64,000 nt of DNA. Source: Ignelater luminosus (lineage: Eukaryota; Arthropoda; Insecta; Coleoptera; Elateridae). How positions within the stretch are numbered: the stretch's first letter is position 1; each line of letters opens with the position of its first letter. The stretch lies in assembly GCA_011009095.1 (NCBI GenBank), contig VTPC01090697.1, positions 1 to 64,000 on the forward strand, given 5' to 3'. The notes beneath the pieces are model-generated. The model did no database searches. It had not been told where the DNA came from and saw nothing but the letters and a program-made list of their open reading frames with translations. This document shows positions 21,403-30,940 of this stretch, piece after piece. A program made the position numbers and the translations under genes.

Positions 21403-21880
21403 TTAATTAAAAAAATGTAAAATGTAGTAGTATGCCTTTACCAATGCCCGTTTTAAATATAGTGATAGTTTAATGTTTGCTAAATTTTTACAACGTTTAT
21501 GAGTAGACGGTTCTATGTTTCTAATTTTAGATCTACTGCAAACAATCCAAAATTTGTTTTGGATGCCTATAAGTAGTACCTTTTTCATTTCTTCGCCTAT
21601 AATGCAACCCACACCAGATAACAAAGAATAACTGTGTCCATACGAACGTTTTGCTCATCCCCCATCCACAGTAACAGTTATGTACGGTATTCCATGTTCA
21701 ATGTGACTTGTATTTATCGCAATTTATTTTTCTGCTGCCTTTAACATTTGGGAATAGGGCTGACTTTCGCAAACTTTCCCAATTCTCTCTTCGACCTTTC
21801 GGTAAAATGTGGCAGACATAATGGGTACATCTATTATAGAAAGAAGTTCTTCGCTTTAGAAGTTGCTTTTGCTTCTATTT
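21403..21880 (-). pseudogene. Mutator-like transposase relic
   Basis: The minus-strand reading gives IIDVPIMSATFYRKVEER, then HIEHGIPYITVTVDGG*SKR, then SYGHSYSLLSGVGCIIGEE and LLIGIQNKFWIVC. The DGxWxKR block followed by GhxY..SGVgciIG and (I/V)RNKxCxxC resembles the Mutator-like transposase domain of many invertebrate elements. The Trp of DGxW is a TGA stop and another stop lies upstream. Only part of the domain survives. Assignment rests on motif memory. Confidence 0.6.
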
Positions 21881-22663
21881 TCAAATCGGAAAGAACCTCG
21901 CCGAGTAAGCTAAAATTAACTTAGAATAAATACCGGTACACTCGCCTACCACGGATCAGGTCAGTTAGGGTGTCGTATTGGGTAAAGTATTAAAACGAAT
22001 GCAACCTCTGTTTAGCTCATAAGTTTTTCGACAGACATCTGATTACCACTTGTTAAAAGTAAACCCACAGAGAACCTAGAACCCTTTAAAATTGCAAAGC
22101 TTTCAGTCCATAAAATTAAATGGTACAGTTTAAATTTATGTTTTCTTCTTTTTCACTTCAGACGCAGGTCTCTATTCCTGGTTATTTGTTAAACGAAGGT
22201 GCAAATTATAGTAACATAAAGTCAAGTACAAACTGCAGATCTGTTACGCAAGAGTCGACCTCACAAGTCACAACTCGGTTAACTGCTGGTTATATGAGGA
22301 TCATTTACGTACTTAAAGTTAAATGCAGCTTTGCAGCAGCAGCAGTTCTTAAACATAAAACATCTGCCTTCCATAAAAAAACCTTTAAATATACAAAATT
22401 ATTATCATAGTAGTGTAAAATAAACGAGCTCCATTTGTTTTGTTAAAAATGTCTTAAAGTGTAATTCATTTATTATTAGGAAAGTCGCTTTCATACAAAG
22501 AAACCATAAACGCATTTAAGTCTAATTAGTAAGACGAATGAAGGTTTAATAATAAGAAATTGTGCAATTTTATTAATATTATGAATCGTCGACGTACGAC
22601 CTAGTTTGTCTAAAGGTATAGTACAGTTGATCTAGGTTTATAATATAAATACGTAAACTATAT
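21881..22663. other. AT-rich intergenic stretch
   Basis: A 96-codon open frame lies at 22120-22410 but shows no domain or family resemblance. No exon or repeat is supported. Confidence 0.4.
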
Positions 22664-22845
22664 GTCAAGATTTTTGAGTCAACAAGATTGCACAACTTTT
22701 CCTTGAACCTTCACTAGCTGTATTAATGAGTCTTGATAAACTACTTTTCCAGTCGCAACAGTAACTCGCTTCCTTCAGAAAATTATTCGCAGCAGGTTAT
22801 TTTCTATAATATCAAAAAAACAGTCCAAGAATAATAGCAATCACA
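22664..22845 (+). repeat. Uninterrupted copy of the repeat split by BEL at 3.4/9.05 kb
   Basis: 22664-22795 matches 3250-3391 and 22796-22845 matches 9051-9105, with GTTAT (22796-22800) present once at the junction. It runs directly into Tc1-like transposase sequence, so the repeat is probably the 5' part of a Tc1-type element. Confidence 0.85.
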
Positions 22846-23330
22846 CATCCTCTGCTAGGGAGCATCAAGACACTCTTCGAGCGACTCATGGCATAAACGT
22901 GTCTGACCAGACTCTTAGAAGCAGCTTAAGAGAAGCCCATTAAAGGCCAAGAAAACCACTGCGAAAAGCAGTTTTAACGAGACGCCACGAAACTGTCCGT
23001 TTAAACTTTGCACGTGATCGTGTTCTTTGGCAACTTTGGCATCAGCCAGCTATTTTTTTTACAGACGAGTCAAGATTTTATCTTACGCGTTGTGATGGTG
23101 GAAGTGAATGCTACTCTTCAACTACTATACAAGAAACTATAAAATTTGGTGGTGGTTTGTCAATGGTTTGGGGTGGAATTAGTTTAGATCACAAAAGTGA
23201 CCTTGTGGTTGTTCCAGGAAGACTAATCGCTCAACGTGATGTCCATTTTATTTTAAAAGAGCATGTAGTCCCTGTTGCATATAGGATTAGGCCGAATTTT
23301 ACATTCATGTAAGATAACTTTATTTAACAA
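22841..23330 (+). pseudogene. Tc1-like transposase relic
   Basis: Plus-strand reading with stops: HGINVSDQTLRSSLREAH, RRHETVRLNFARDR, then FFTDESRFYLTRCDGG (first catalytic Asp in TDES), GGGLSMVWGGISLDHKSDLV and RPNFTFM*DN, where the residue before the second catalytic Asp is a stop. This is the order of Tc1-family DDE transposases. The element ends abruptly at about 23330, where gypsy sequence begins. Confidence 0.82.
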
Positions 23331-24403
23331 AACAGTAGATATTCGTAAAACGCTTTATATGAGTTTAGCAGTAGAACATTTTATTAAAAATCTTCATCCT
23401 CAAATTCGAGTTTTTGTTCAAAATAAAAATCCAACAACTCTTCCGAATGCGTAGGAAATTGACAAACAACCTGAATTGGCTTATTACTAAACAAAAGCAA
23501 CAACAAAATCAAAATTTTAAAATAAATAAACAAAATATTAATTCACCCCAAATTACGTATCCAACAAATTTTCCAAGTCAACCAATACATATTCAAAGTC
23601 TTAACCAGAACAAGGATTTTTTACAAATCAACAGGTGTTTGTAAACCGAAAACAGTTTTTGGAAAAAATATAAAACTTCAAAATTCTAGAGAAGTACTAC
23701 TCCGATGTCTATACAAAATACAACGATTCATAATATACAAAAAAACCTTTCATTTTTCATTTTCAAAATTACAGCCAAAAACCAAATTTTCACTCGGAAG
23801 AATTATTTGAAAGTGAAAATGCAGATCAATCAGAGGAACAAGTTGAGGAAATTTTTTTGATTATACTGATGATAATGAATTAAATAATGTAGACAATGAC
23901 AAAAGTGCCCAATTGTTACTAAGACAAATTCAAAGTCAACAAAAAATTATTGAACAATTACAGGAGCAGCTTAATGAAACTCAAAATTTTCTAGACCCAG
24001 GCCCATCTTTGAACAGCAGTTAGTTTTCGAAGTAAATAGTTACGAATATAACTCACCCTTACCATATATTATTTTAGAAAATCCAAATTCAAAATTTTTA
24101 TTTGACACAGGTGCTTCTTGTAGTTTCTTAACCCCAAGATTTATTAATAAGCACGTTGACCAGAATAAGTGTTTCTTTTCAAATTGCAACTCTGAAATTA
24201 AGACTGCAAATGAAAAACTAAAGCAACTAAAAATATTCATATTCCAATTTTCGAACAATTATGTTATCATGATCTTTTAACTTTCAAAATCTGGAATTGT
24301 CATGAATTCTTTGATGGCATTATTGGAATTGATATTTTAAATCAAATTCAAGCCGATATTTTATTAAATGATGGTTCGCTTTATACTAATTTTGGCACTT
24401 TTA
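23331..24403 (+). mobile_element. Gypsy-type gag-protease relic (left part)
   Basis: Readable blocks: a gag C-terminal segment (VEHFIKNLHPQIRVFVQNKN), polar Asn/Gln-rich sequence, and an aspartic-protease block (SKFLFDTGASCSFLTPRF, near 24090-24145) followed by FFDGIIGIDILNQIQADIL. The DTGAS catalytic triplet is present, but frames change repeatedly. It is interrupted by the mariner at 24404 and resumes at 25697. Confidence 0.7.
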
Positions 24404-25696
24404 CGAGGGTGGTCTGAAAAGTTTCCGACCTCAACATGAAGATGGCAGCACTCGTAAATAAAAGCTACTGAATTTCGTTGTTCATCTGTTGACAGTTACT
24501 CACCAAAGTTTCAGCCATTTTGGACGCGCAGTTTTTATGTAACAGTCGTTTCAGTGAGTTGATGTGAGTTTTTTTGTGAAAATGGACAAAATCGAGTATC
24601 GAGCTGTCATTAAATATATGTTTTCGAAAGGCAATACGCCTTCGCAAATAAAAGATGAGTTGGATTCTGTGTATGGGGACTCTGCACCATCATTTACCAC
24701 AGTGAAATTTTGGGCTGCTGAATTTAAACGTGGCCGTAAGAGCTTGGGAGACGATGAACGTTCGGGACGTCCAAAAACTGCAACTACCGACGAAAACATC
24801 GCCAAAGTTCACCAAATGGTGCTAGACGACCGCCGAATTAAAGTGAGAGAGATAGCAGAGGTTATGAACATGTCAAAAGAACGTGTTTGTCACATATTAA
24901 ATCAACATTTAGGCATGAGAAAGCTGTCCGCGCGTTGGGTGCCGCGTTTGCTCACGTTAGACCAAAAACGTGTTCGAATGAATATTTCCAACGCTCTTTT
25001 GGCGCAGTTTAGGCGAAATAAATCCGAGTTTTGGCGCCGATTAATTACTGTAGATGAAACTTGGATACACCATTATACGCCCGAAACAAAAATACAGTCC
25101 AAACAGTGGACTGCAAAGGGGGAACCGGCTCCAAAAAAAGCAAAAACTGTTTTTTCGGCTGGGAAAGTGATGGCGACTGTTTTTTGGGATAGTCATGGAG
25201 TTATTTTAATCGATTATATTCAAAAAGGAAAAACCATTACAGGAGCACACTATGCATCATTACTTGACAAGCTGAAGGCAGAACTTGCTGAAAAACGGCC
25301 ACATTTGCAGAAAAAGAAAATCCTGTTTCACCAAGACAACGCACCGTCTCACACCTCAGCGGTTGCCATGGCGAAAATCCACGAATTACGGTTTGAACTG
25401 CTTGACCATCCGCCTTACTCACCAGATCTAGCCCCAAGCGACTTCTTTTTGTTGCCTCATCTAAAAATTGCGCTCGGAGGACAAAGATTTTCGTCAAATG
25501 AAGAGGCAATCACCTTCGTGAACAATTATTTTGCAGAGGAAAATGCCGAGTACTATTTGGACGGGTTACAGAGATGGGAGCATCGCTGGGAGAAGTGTGT
25601 AGAGTTACAAAGAGACTATGTTGAAAAATAAAAAAAAATTTTCAGAAAGAATGTCTTGTATCTTTGTTAGGTCGGAAACTTTTCAGACTACCCTCG
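24404..25696 (+). mobile_element. Mariner transposon, apparently complete (1293 bp)
   Basis: Ends are inverted repeats starting CGAGGGTGGTCTGAAAAGTT at the left and CGAGGGTAGTCTGAAAAGTT at the right (reverse complement), one mismatch in about 27 positions. TA dinucleotides at 24402-24403 and 25697-25698 are the target duplication. An uninterrupted transposase frame lies inside. It is inserted in a gypsy gag-protease relic, so it is younger than that. Confidence 0.96.
24582..25631 (+). CDS. Mariner transposase, intact (349 aa)
   Basis: Begins MDKIEYRAVIKYMFSKGNTP. The N-terminal half has two helix-turn-helix motifs for end binding (FTTVKFWAAEFKRGRKSL; VREIAEVMNMSKERVCHIL), then a WVPRLL linker motif. 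The catalytic domain has Asp in VDETWIHH, Asp in FHQDNAPSH and Asp in SPDLAPSDFFLL; 34 residues separate the second and third Asp, giving DD34D. Length is normal for mariner (about 340-350 aa). There is no stop or frameshift and all motifs are canonical, so catalytic activity is possible but not shown. A frame-compatible non-ATG extension exists upstream; ATG at 24582 matches the family start. It cuts and reinserts the element at TA sites. Confidence 0.95.
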   Translation: MDKIEYRAVIKYMFSKGNTPSQIKDELDSVYGDSAPSFTTVKFWAAEFKRGRKSLGDDERSGRPKTATTDENIAKVHQMVLDDRRIKVREIAEVMNMSKERVCHILNQHLGMRKLSARWVPRLLTLDQKRVRMNISNALLAQFRRNKSEFWRRLITVDETWIHHYTPETKIQSKQWTAKGEPAPKKAKTVFSAGKVMATVFWDSHGVILIDYIQKGKTITGAHYASLLDKLKAELAEKRPHLQKKKILFHQDNAPSHTSAVAMAKIHELRFELLDHPPYSPDLAPSDFFLLPHLKIALGGQRFSSNEEAITFVNNYFAEENAEYYLDGLQRWEHRWEKCVELQRDYVEK

Positions 25697-25810
25697 TACT
25701 CTTTTCGTAAACCGCGACTTAAAAGAACTAAATACCTTTGATATTCCATATGCGGATATAATGATATGTTTTGATTTTGACGGAATTTACAAAATTGAAA
25801 ATTAAGATGA
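25697..25810 (+). mobile_element. Gypsy relic, right part after the mariner
   Basis: Begins with the right TA duplication and continues the AT-rich retroelement sequence cut by the mariner, with an open stretch (NRDLKELNTFDIPYADI). It ends near 25805. Confidence 0.55.
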
Positions 25811-26566
25811 TCTTATACTTATAACTATTTTGAGATTGGACACGGCAAAGTTGCTGTAGATGGGGTAGGTGGCTGGTTAAAAAGGACGGCATATAGATTG
25901 GTAGCTTGGAGGTATGATATTCAAAACTTTGCTTCTCTCATTTCCCACCTAAAAGATGCCTGTCCTGGAATTCACATTAAAAGAGTAGTTGAAGAAGATT
26001 TCACAAAATTTGATAATGCCTTACCTTGTAATTTGAAACCTTTTAATCGAATGATGAAAGTCCATCAAGTATGTTGGGCTGATAAAACACCAAAATCTTT
26101 GTCTATACGACGACTAAGTTGTGGTGAATGTTCTTTCGACAAAGAATGCAAACACTATGGACTGGGAAATTTTGAGATTTTACGTAGTAGTGTAGAAAAG
26201 TTAAATTATAATGACATGTATTCTGACTCAGATACTAAAAATGAGAAAAACAACACTTTTATTATCGATTTAGAAGATTGCCGCAAGCAAGACTTTATTG
26301 TGGTTGAGTGGCCAAAAAACTCTAAAATTTATTATATTGGCCAAGTACATGCTTTAGGCAAAACGACGTCATCATTATTAGTAAATTTCATGAAAAAGAT
26401 CCTATTTCTACAAAATAATTTGCTTTTTATTTGGCCTGCAGATAGGGATCAAGAGAGAGTAGACTTGGACATGATACTGACTAATATAAAACCACCACAA
26501 TTTTTGAGAAGGGGGCGTTATCTTCTCGATGACCAGGAGATTTTAAGAAGTATTACTTTAAAATAA
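25811..26566 (+). CDS. Transposon-derived ORF with GHGKxAxDGVGG motif, 5'-incomplete
   Basis: Open frame of about 250 codons. It begins without an ATG, at YNYFEIGHGKVAVDGVGGWL, followed by KRTAYRLVAWRYDI. A Cys-rich patch follows (VCWADKTPKSLSIRRLSCGEC..CKHYG), then an acidic linker, then a C-terminal module (DFIVVEWPKNSKIYYIGQVH, LLFIWPADRDQERVDLDMI, RRGRYLLDD). The GHGKG..DGvGG.lKR motif and the C-terminal IYYIGqV..F.WP..D module are familiar to me from multicopy transposon-associated proteins of insects and cnidarians, but I cannot name the family with certainty. No stop in 250 codons suggests a young copy or retained function. Upstream sequence is a gypsy relic, so the 5' part is lost or lies in an unrecognised exon. 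Confidence 0.55.
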   Translation, partial: SYTYNYFEIGHGKVAVDGVGGWLKRTAYRLVAWRYDIQNFASLISHLKDACPGIHIKRVVEEDFTKFDNALPCNLKPFNRMMKVHQVCWADKTPKSLSIRRLSCGECSFDKECKHYGLGNFEILRSSVEKLNYNDMYSDSDTKNEKNNTFIIDLEDCRKQDFIVVEWPKNSKIYYIGQVHALGKTTSSLLVNFMKKILFLQNNLLFIWPADRDQERVDLDMILTNIKPPQFLRRGRYLLDDQEILRSITLK

Positions 26567-27410
26567 AATGGTAATCAAAAGGGTTCCACTACTTCTACAT
26601 TATTATATTAAATTTATTTTATTTTTAGGAACATAAGAAGTAAGAGTCTTAAGATAAATTCAAAGCAATTTTTGTTTGTCCGAGGGAATGGTGCCTTAAA
26701 AAGAGTTTTAGTTTTGTTTAAGAAGGTAACTGTAATATAATTTTTTTCTATAATTTCCAACGGTCTTTATTTTTAGAAAAATTCAGTTATAACTATGGAT
26801 GATTAATCACAATACATAGGTTTTTAATAAAAGCATCAACTCCATGGCTGGCGAGTCAACTCCGTAGAATCTCCTTTTTGTTTATATTAGATAAATATGA
26901 AAATAATAATTTTAATTTTTGGTTTTTGTGAGATAAGTTTTATTTGTTCTCTGTTCTTTCGATTTTTGAATTAAAATCAACATATTTAAGAATTTGTTTT
27001 TTTCTAAAATCCCAAAAGCAATTGGCCACTTTTTCAGAGAACGACCCTTATACATTTTCTTTGTTATTTGTATCATGCCAAACCCTAATGCGTAAGCCTA
27101 CGTCATTTATTATTTTCATATAAATATTAAAAGTGTTGTAACATATTTAGAGTTAATTTTCAATCTAAGCAGTCTGTGAGTTGTGCTCCTAACATTGTGG
27201 TTAAACTAAAATACAGTTTTTAAAAATATATTCTTCGTTTAATTATATATAATTTGGGTGCGTTTTAGTTGATACATAAGATGCTGCATCTCTAAAAGTT
27301 GTTTACATTTACTAAAATATATAGTAAATTGTTTTATGCGTACTATAAAAAATATAATTATCTAATGGCACCTGATTTATTAGACAGTGATTTATTTTCT
27401 TATTCGAGTA
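26567..27410. other. AT-rich intergenic stretch
   Basis: Very AT-rich, with no exon or named repeat recognised. Confidence 0.45.
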
Positions 27411-27444
27411 ATATCGTCGGCTGAGAGTTATAAGGTTGTATGTG
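27411..27444 (+). repeat. Left terminal inverted repeat
   Basis: Pairs with 29819-29852 with a single mismatch (GAGAG versus GAAAG). Confidence 0.9.
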
Positions 27445-27771
27445 ACAAATTTTTGGAATTTGAGATTTTAGTCGTACAAGGTTGTATGTGTATAGAAAAA
27501 CCGTTCCACCTGGGTCTGACAGATGGCAGCAGCTTATTATTGAAATTGGGCCTAATGTTACATAGTTCTACGTATAAATACATCCCAGTGTTGTGTTACA
27601 AAGTTGTATGTGGCCACATGCAACCTTGTAACTCAAAAAAGTTTTGTAAGAGTGCACATACAACCATGTAACATTCATGTAGAGTAACCTAACCTCTAAA
27701 GCACTGTCACATCGTTTTATCTGTAGTGAGTGAATTTGTGGGCGAGACTATTTGTAGTTATTTTAAAAACA

Positions 27772-29448
27772 ATGGACTTTGATAGTGATGATGCTCTGCT
27801 TGATGCAGACTATGTTCCAAGCGAAAAAGAATTAAACAGGTAAGCTTTTAGAGATAACTCGGAATTTTTAAACCTACACTTCATATATTCAACAGTGACA
27901 TCGATAACAGTGAGAATACAGCAGAGGAGGTTACCACAAGCAAAGAGAAAAATGATGGCTGCAATTTACATGACACGAACCAACAGGATAGTAGCAAAAA
28001 AGTAAGGAATCGTCAGCGTAGAGTAGCCGAGTGGAAGTGCAATGTTCGGAAGCGAAGACATGAAAAGGGCGAAGAATACATTTCAGTGAGGAATAAACTA
28101 GTGCCAGCTAAAAGATTGAAAACCACAAACAACTGTTTGAGTAACTGCAAGTTTAAATGCCAAACAGTAATATCAGCCGAAGAGAGAGAGAGAGAGAGCA
28201 AATTTTTAAATCATATTATACTTTATCCACTGATGAGAAGCGTTTATTTCTGGCGCCTACTACCACAAAGGTCGATGCTGATAAGAGAAGAAGAGCAGGA
28301 AGAACCAGAGAATCCTCTAGAAGGAAGTACACCTATTTGTATTTTTTTGATATTAAGAGAAATAGAATTGAAGTATGCAAGCAGTTTTTTTGTGGAACCC
28401 TGTCGATTAGTCAGAAGCCGGTGTACACTGCTCATAAAAATCCAAATGATGCAATTACAATTATCCTAAAGAAAAATCGCCAAGGCAAGCACGTAAAACA
28501 TAAAATCTCCGAAGCTGACCGGCAAAACGTTAAAAATCATATAAACTCGTTTCCGCGAATTTCGTCCCATTACTGCTGTAGTACTAGCGACAGAGAATAT
28601 TTAGAATCTAGGTTCACTGTAACCAAAATGCATGACCTCCATGTAACTAAAATGCAGGAACTTGGACAAGATACAGTTACACAGTCAGCTTACCGCCACA
28701 TATTTTTGAATGAATTTAATTTACACTTTTTCAAACCAAAAAAAGATAGATGTGGTTTATGTGAGGAAATCCAATTGCTAAAGAACGAAGCCAAATTATC
28801 AGATGAAAAATAAGCATCATATGAATCACATATCCTAGAGAAAACCATTATGAGGGAGGAAAGGCAGAAGGATAAGATCGATAACCACAAAGCTGTGTTA
28901 TGCTTTGATTTGCAAATCTCATCGCTCACTTTTCTATTAATAAAAAAGTTTATTGTGCGTTTTGGACTGAGAGTACTATGGGACGTAAAGGAACCGACAT
29001 CGCAAGTGCTTTATCTAAGATTATTGAAGAGGTGTTAAGGGATAATCCGGAAGTTACCGAACTGACAACGTGGAGCGATAGTTGTGTTCCACAAAATAAG
29101 AATAGTATAATGTCGTTTGCTATGGGGAGGATTATTGCAAACCATCCTGAACTCCAAAAGGTAACCATGAAATACTCGACACTCGATCATTCAGCAGTTC
29201 AAGAGGTAGAAGCTGTCCACAGTACCACAGAAAGGGTTTTGAGAAACCTAGAGTACTATTCACCTGTGGGATTATTAAGAATATTAACTACCAAACTTGG
29301 AAAAAATAAAAAATACAAAATCATGCAAATGAGAGATCTTGATGATGTTTTTCGAAATGTTCGGTTTAACAAAAACTTAAATAGTACGTTACCTGCAAAT
29401 AAAATTTCAGCAATAAAAGCCATGCTGCCTTGGATGCCGACCATTTGA
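27772..29448 (+). pseudogene. Broken transposase-like gene (DUF7869-type)
   Basis: ATG at 27772 (MDFDSDDALLDADYVPSEKE), a 56-bp GT..AG intron (27840-27895), then a basic region (EWKCNVRKRRHEKGEEYISV, LSNCKFKCQT). A (GA)n tract at 28182-28199 shifts the frame: the conserved continuation (IFKSYYTLSTDEKRLFL, RRKYTYLYFFDIKRNRIEVC) is in another frame. A TAA at 28810-28812 and another frame change near 28930-28980 follow. Downstream blocks are FFKPKKDRCGLCEEIQLL (zinc-binding type CxxC), HKAVLCFDLQ and ELTTWSDSCVPQNKNS, the (S/D)DxCxxQNkN block characteristic of DUF7869-type RNase-H-fold transposon proteins. Non-functional as written; family name is from motif resemblance. Confidence 0.72.
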
Positions 29449-29818
29449 CCATTTTGAAACAATCTTGCCTGCTGATAGGAAAAGGCCAAGTAGCAGTGCT
29501 TCTTTTTCATAAGAACTTAAATTACATTGATATAATGATTTTTGCTCTTTGTTTAAATAAATTATCATCTTTAGCTAGAATAGTTGTATGTTACGTTAAA
29601 AAATAAAATTTAATTTTTTTGTTTTACAAAGTTGTACGCGATTTTTAATTCAGCTATTAATCTTTTTTTTTCGTTTTTGTTATAGTATCTTTCTTACTAT
29701 AGTAAATAAAAACTTATTTAGCAACAACTAATTTGATTCCAAAGGTCTATGATGTGTAGTAGCCACAATCAAAAACTCAAACTCTTTAAGTGCGTCTATC
29801 TCAAAACAGTCACCAGTG

Positions 29819-29852
29819 CACATACAACCTTATAACTTTCAGCCGACGATAT
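29819..29852 (-). repeat. Right terminal inverted repeat
   Basis: Reverse complement begins ATATCGTCGGCTGAAAGTTA and continues to GTATGTG, matching 27411-27444. Confidence 0.9.
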
Positions 29853-30940
29853 CACAGTATAAATATTATTGCTAAGACGTAAACTTTTTCTACTGGGCAA
29901 AGGGAATTTACAAATTTTCTGGGTCATTTCTCTTTGTAGTTCAATGTAAAGATAAAAAATAAGTTTTTTTTAGCACCGCTTTCCTGTAGCCAAGTGATAA
30001 TGCCTCTCTATAAAACGTCTGTTCCGATAAAAGTACACGATATAACTTTGACTACAAGACGCAAAATTGCAGTTTATTGTGTTATTGGTCTTCCTGTCCT
30101 TTAATTAGTGGGATTACTGCAAGATTAATGGTAAGAAATATTGTATCCTATTATCGTAAAGTAATTAAAACGTAATACTGTTTGAAAAACCAAGCTACAA
30201 GAAAAAATTAAATTAAAATGCATCAGCAAAAAATATAAAGATGCAGAATTCGGTATCTTAATTTATTAATAATAAGATACGATCCTATACCTAAACGAAA
30301 TGTTGAAACTGTTTTTGTTTCACGGTATCAGCAGTGTTGGTGGGGTGTGGGTAGGATCTGGATTCAAGTATCTAGATCCTGGATAAAGGTAAAAAAGGTT
30401 TTATTAATGCGGCATACGTGGTTTCCGCTGTTGTTCCTGCTTTCCTAATTCCTTCGATCTTTCTTCGTTTGACAATTTCAGTAAACTTGAAATTTTTCGT
30501 AGAACTACCCCGTAAAGCTTTTTCAATTGTAATAAGTTAATGTCATATTAATTCGATATAATTTCGTATTCACTCACCGCTAAAAGACGTTGATGCTGAT
30601 CTTTTGGGCAAATTTCTATAGATAATGTCCGGAGATTTTACTTTTTCTTTCAACCAAGCACCGTATATTTTTAAAAATTTCATGTTACCACGACCACAAA
30701 TATTCCAAAATAGAAAATAGGTTGGAAAGAAATTATGTCTGATATAATTGCACAGTTTTCGTCCCCACTTGCACTGAATTTTTCTTTCAAAAATTAATCC
30801 GTTTTTTGTTATAATAACGAAGAGTACAATAGCAGTGAAAAAACAGTGTTCAGCAAACAAAGTTATAGTTCCTTTTCTGTTTCAGAATGTATAACACCAA
30901 CACGCAATAATACACGCTATAACAGTTGCTGATTTACAAC
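29853..30940 (+). promoter_or_regulatory. Upstream region of LRR gene 2 with splice acceptor
   Basis: A pyrimidine tract and acceptor (ccttttctgtttcag) ends at 30885, followed by a 55-bp leader containing caccaacacgc, similar to atcaacacac in the LRR1 leader. This supports a non-coding upstream exon. A TATAAAA at 30009-30015 is a possible but unproven promoter element. No other gene seen; the minus-strand open frame at 30570-30860 has no support. Confidence 0.5.

Larger units (their letters stand above)
27411..29852 (+). mobile_element. DNA transposon with 34-bp terminal inverted repeats (2442 bp)
   Basis: 27411-27444 (ATATCGTCGGCTGAGAGTTA...) is the inverted repeat of 29819-29852, 33 of 34 positions matching. 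Inside lies one broken gene (27772-29448). Subterminal motifs like ACAAGGTTGTATGTG recur in both directions at about 27477-27490, 27600-27612, 27617-27633 and 27653-27668, and near 29626. Flanks could give a 4-bp ATAT duplication overlapping the TIR, but this is undecidable here. Confidence 0.85.

Noticed and set aside
22120-22410. Plus-strand 96-codon frame
   Set aside because: No domain, no neighbouring exon, ordinary composition; probably chance.
28013-28435. Open frames antisense to the transposase gene
   Set aside because: Shadows of the transposase-like coding sequence on the plus strand.
30570-30860. Minus-strand 96-codon frame upstream of LRR gene 2
   Set aside because: No family resemblance, and it covers the presumed leader intron of LRR2.
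30926-30940. Longer N-terminus of LRR2 from a TTG
   Set aside because: Not an ATG; the ATG at 30941 aligns with the LRR1 start and gives the signal peptide.
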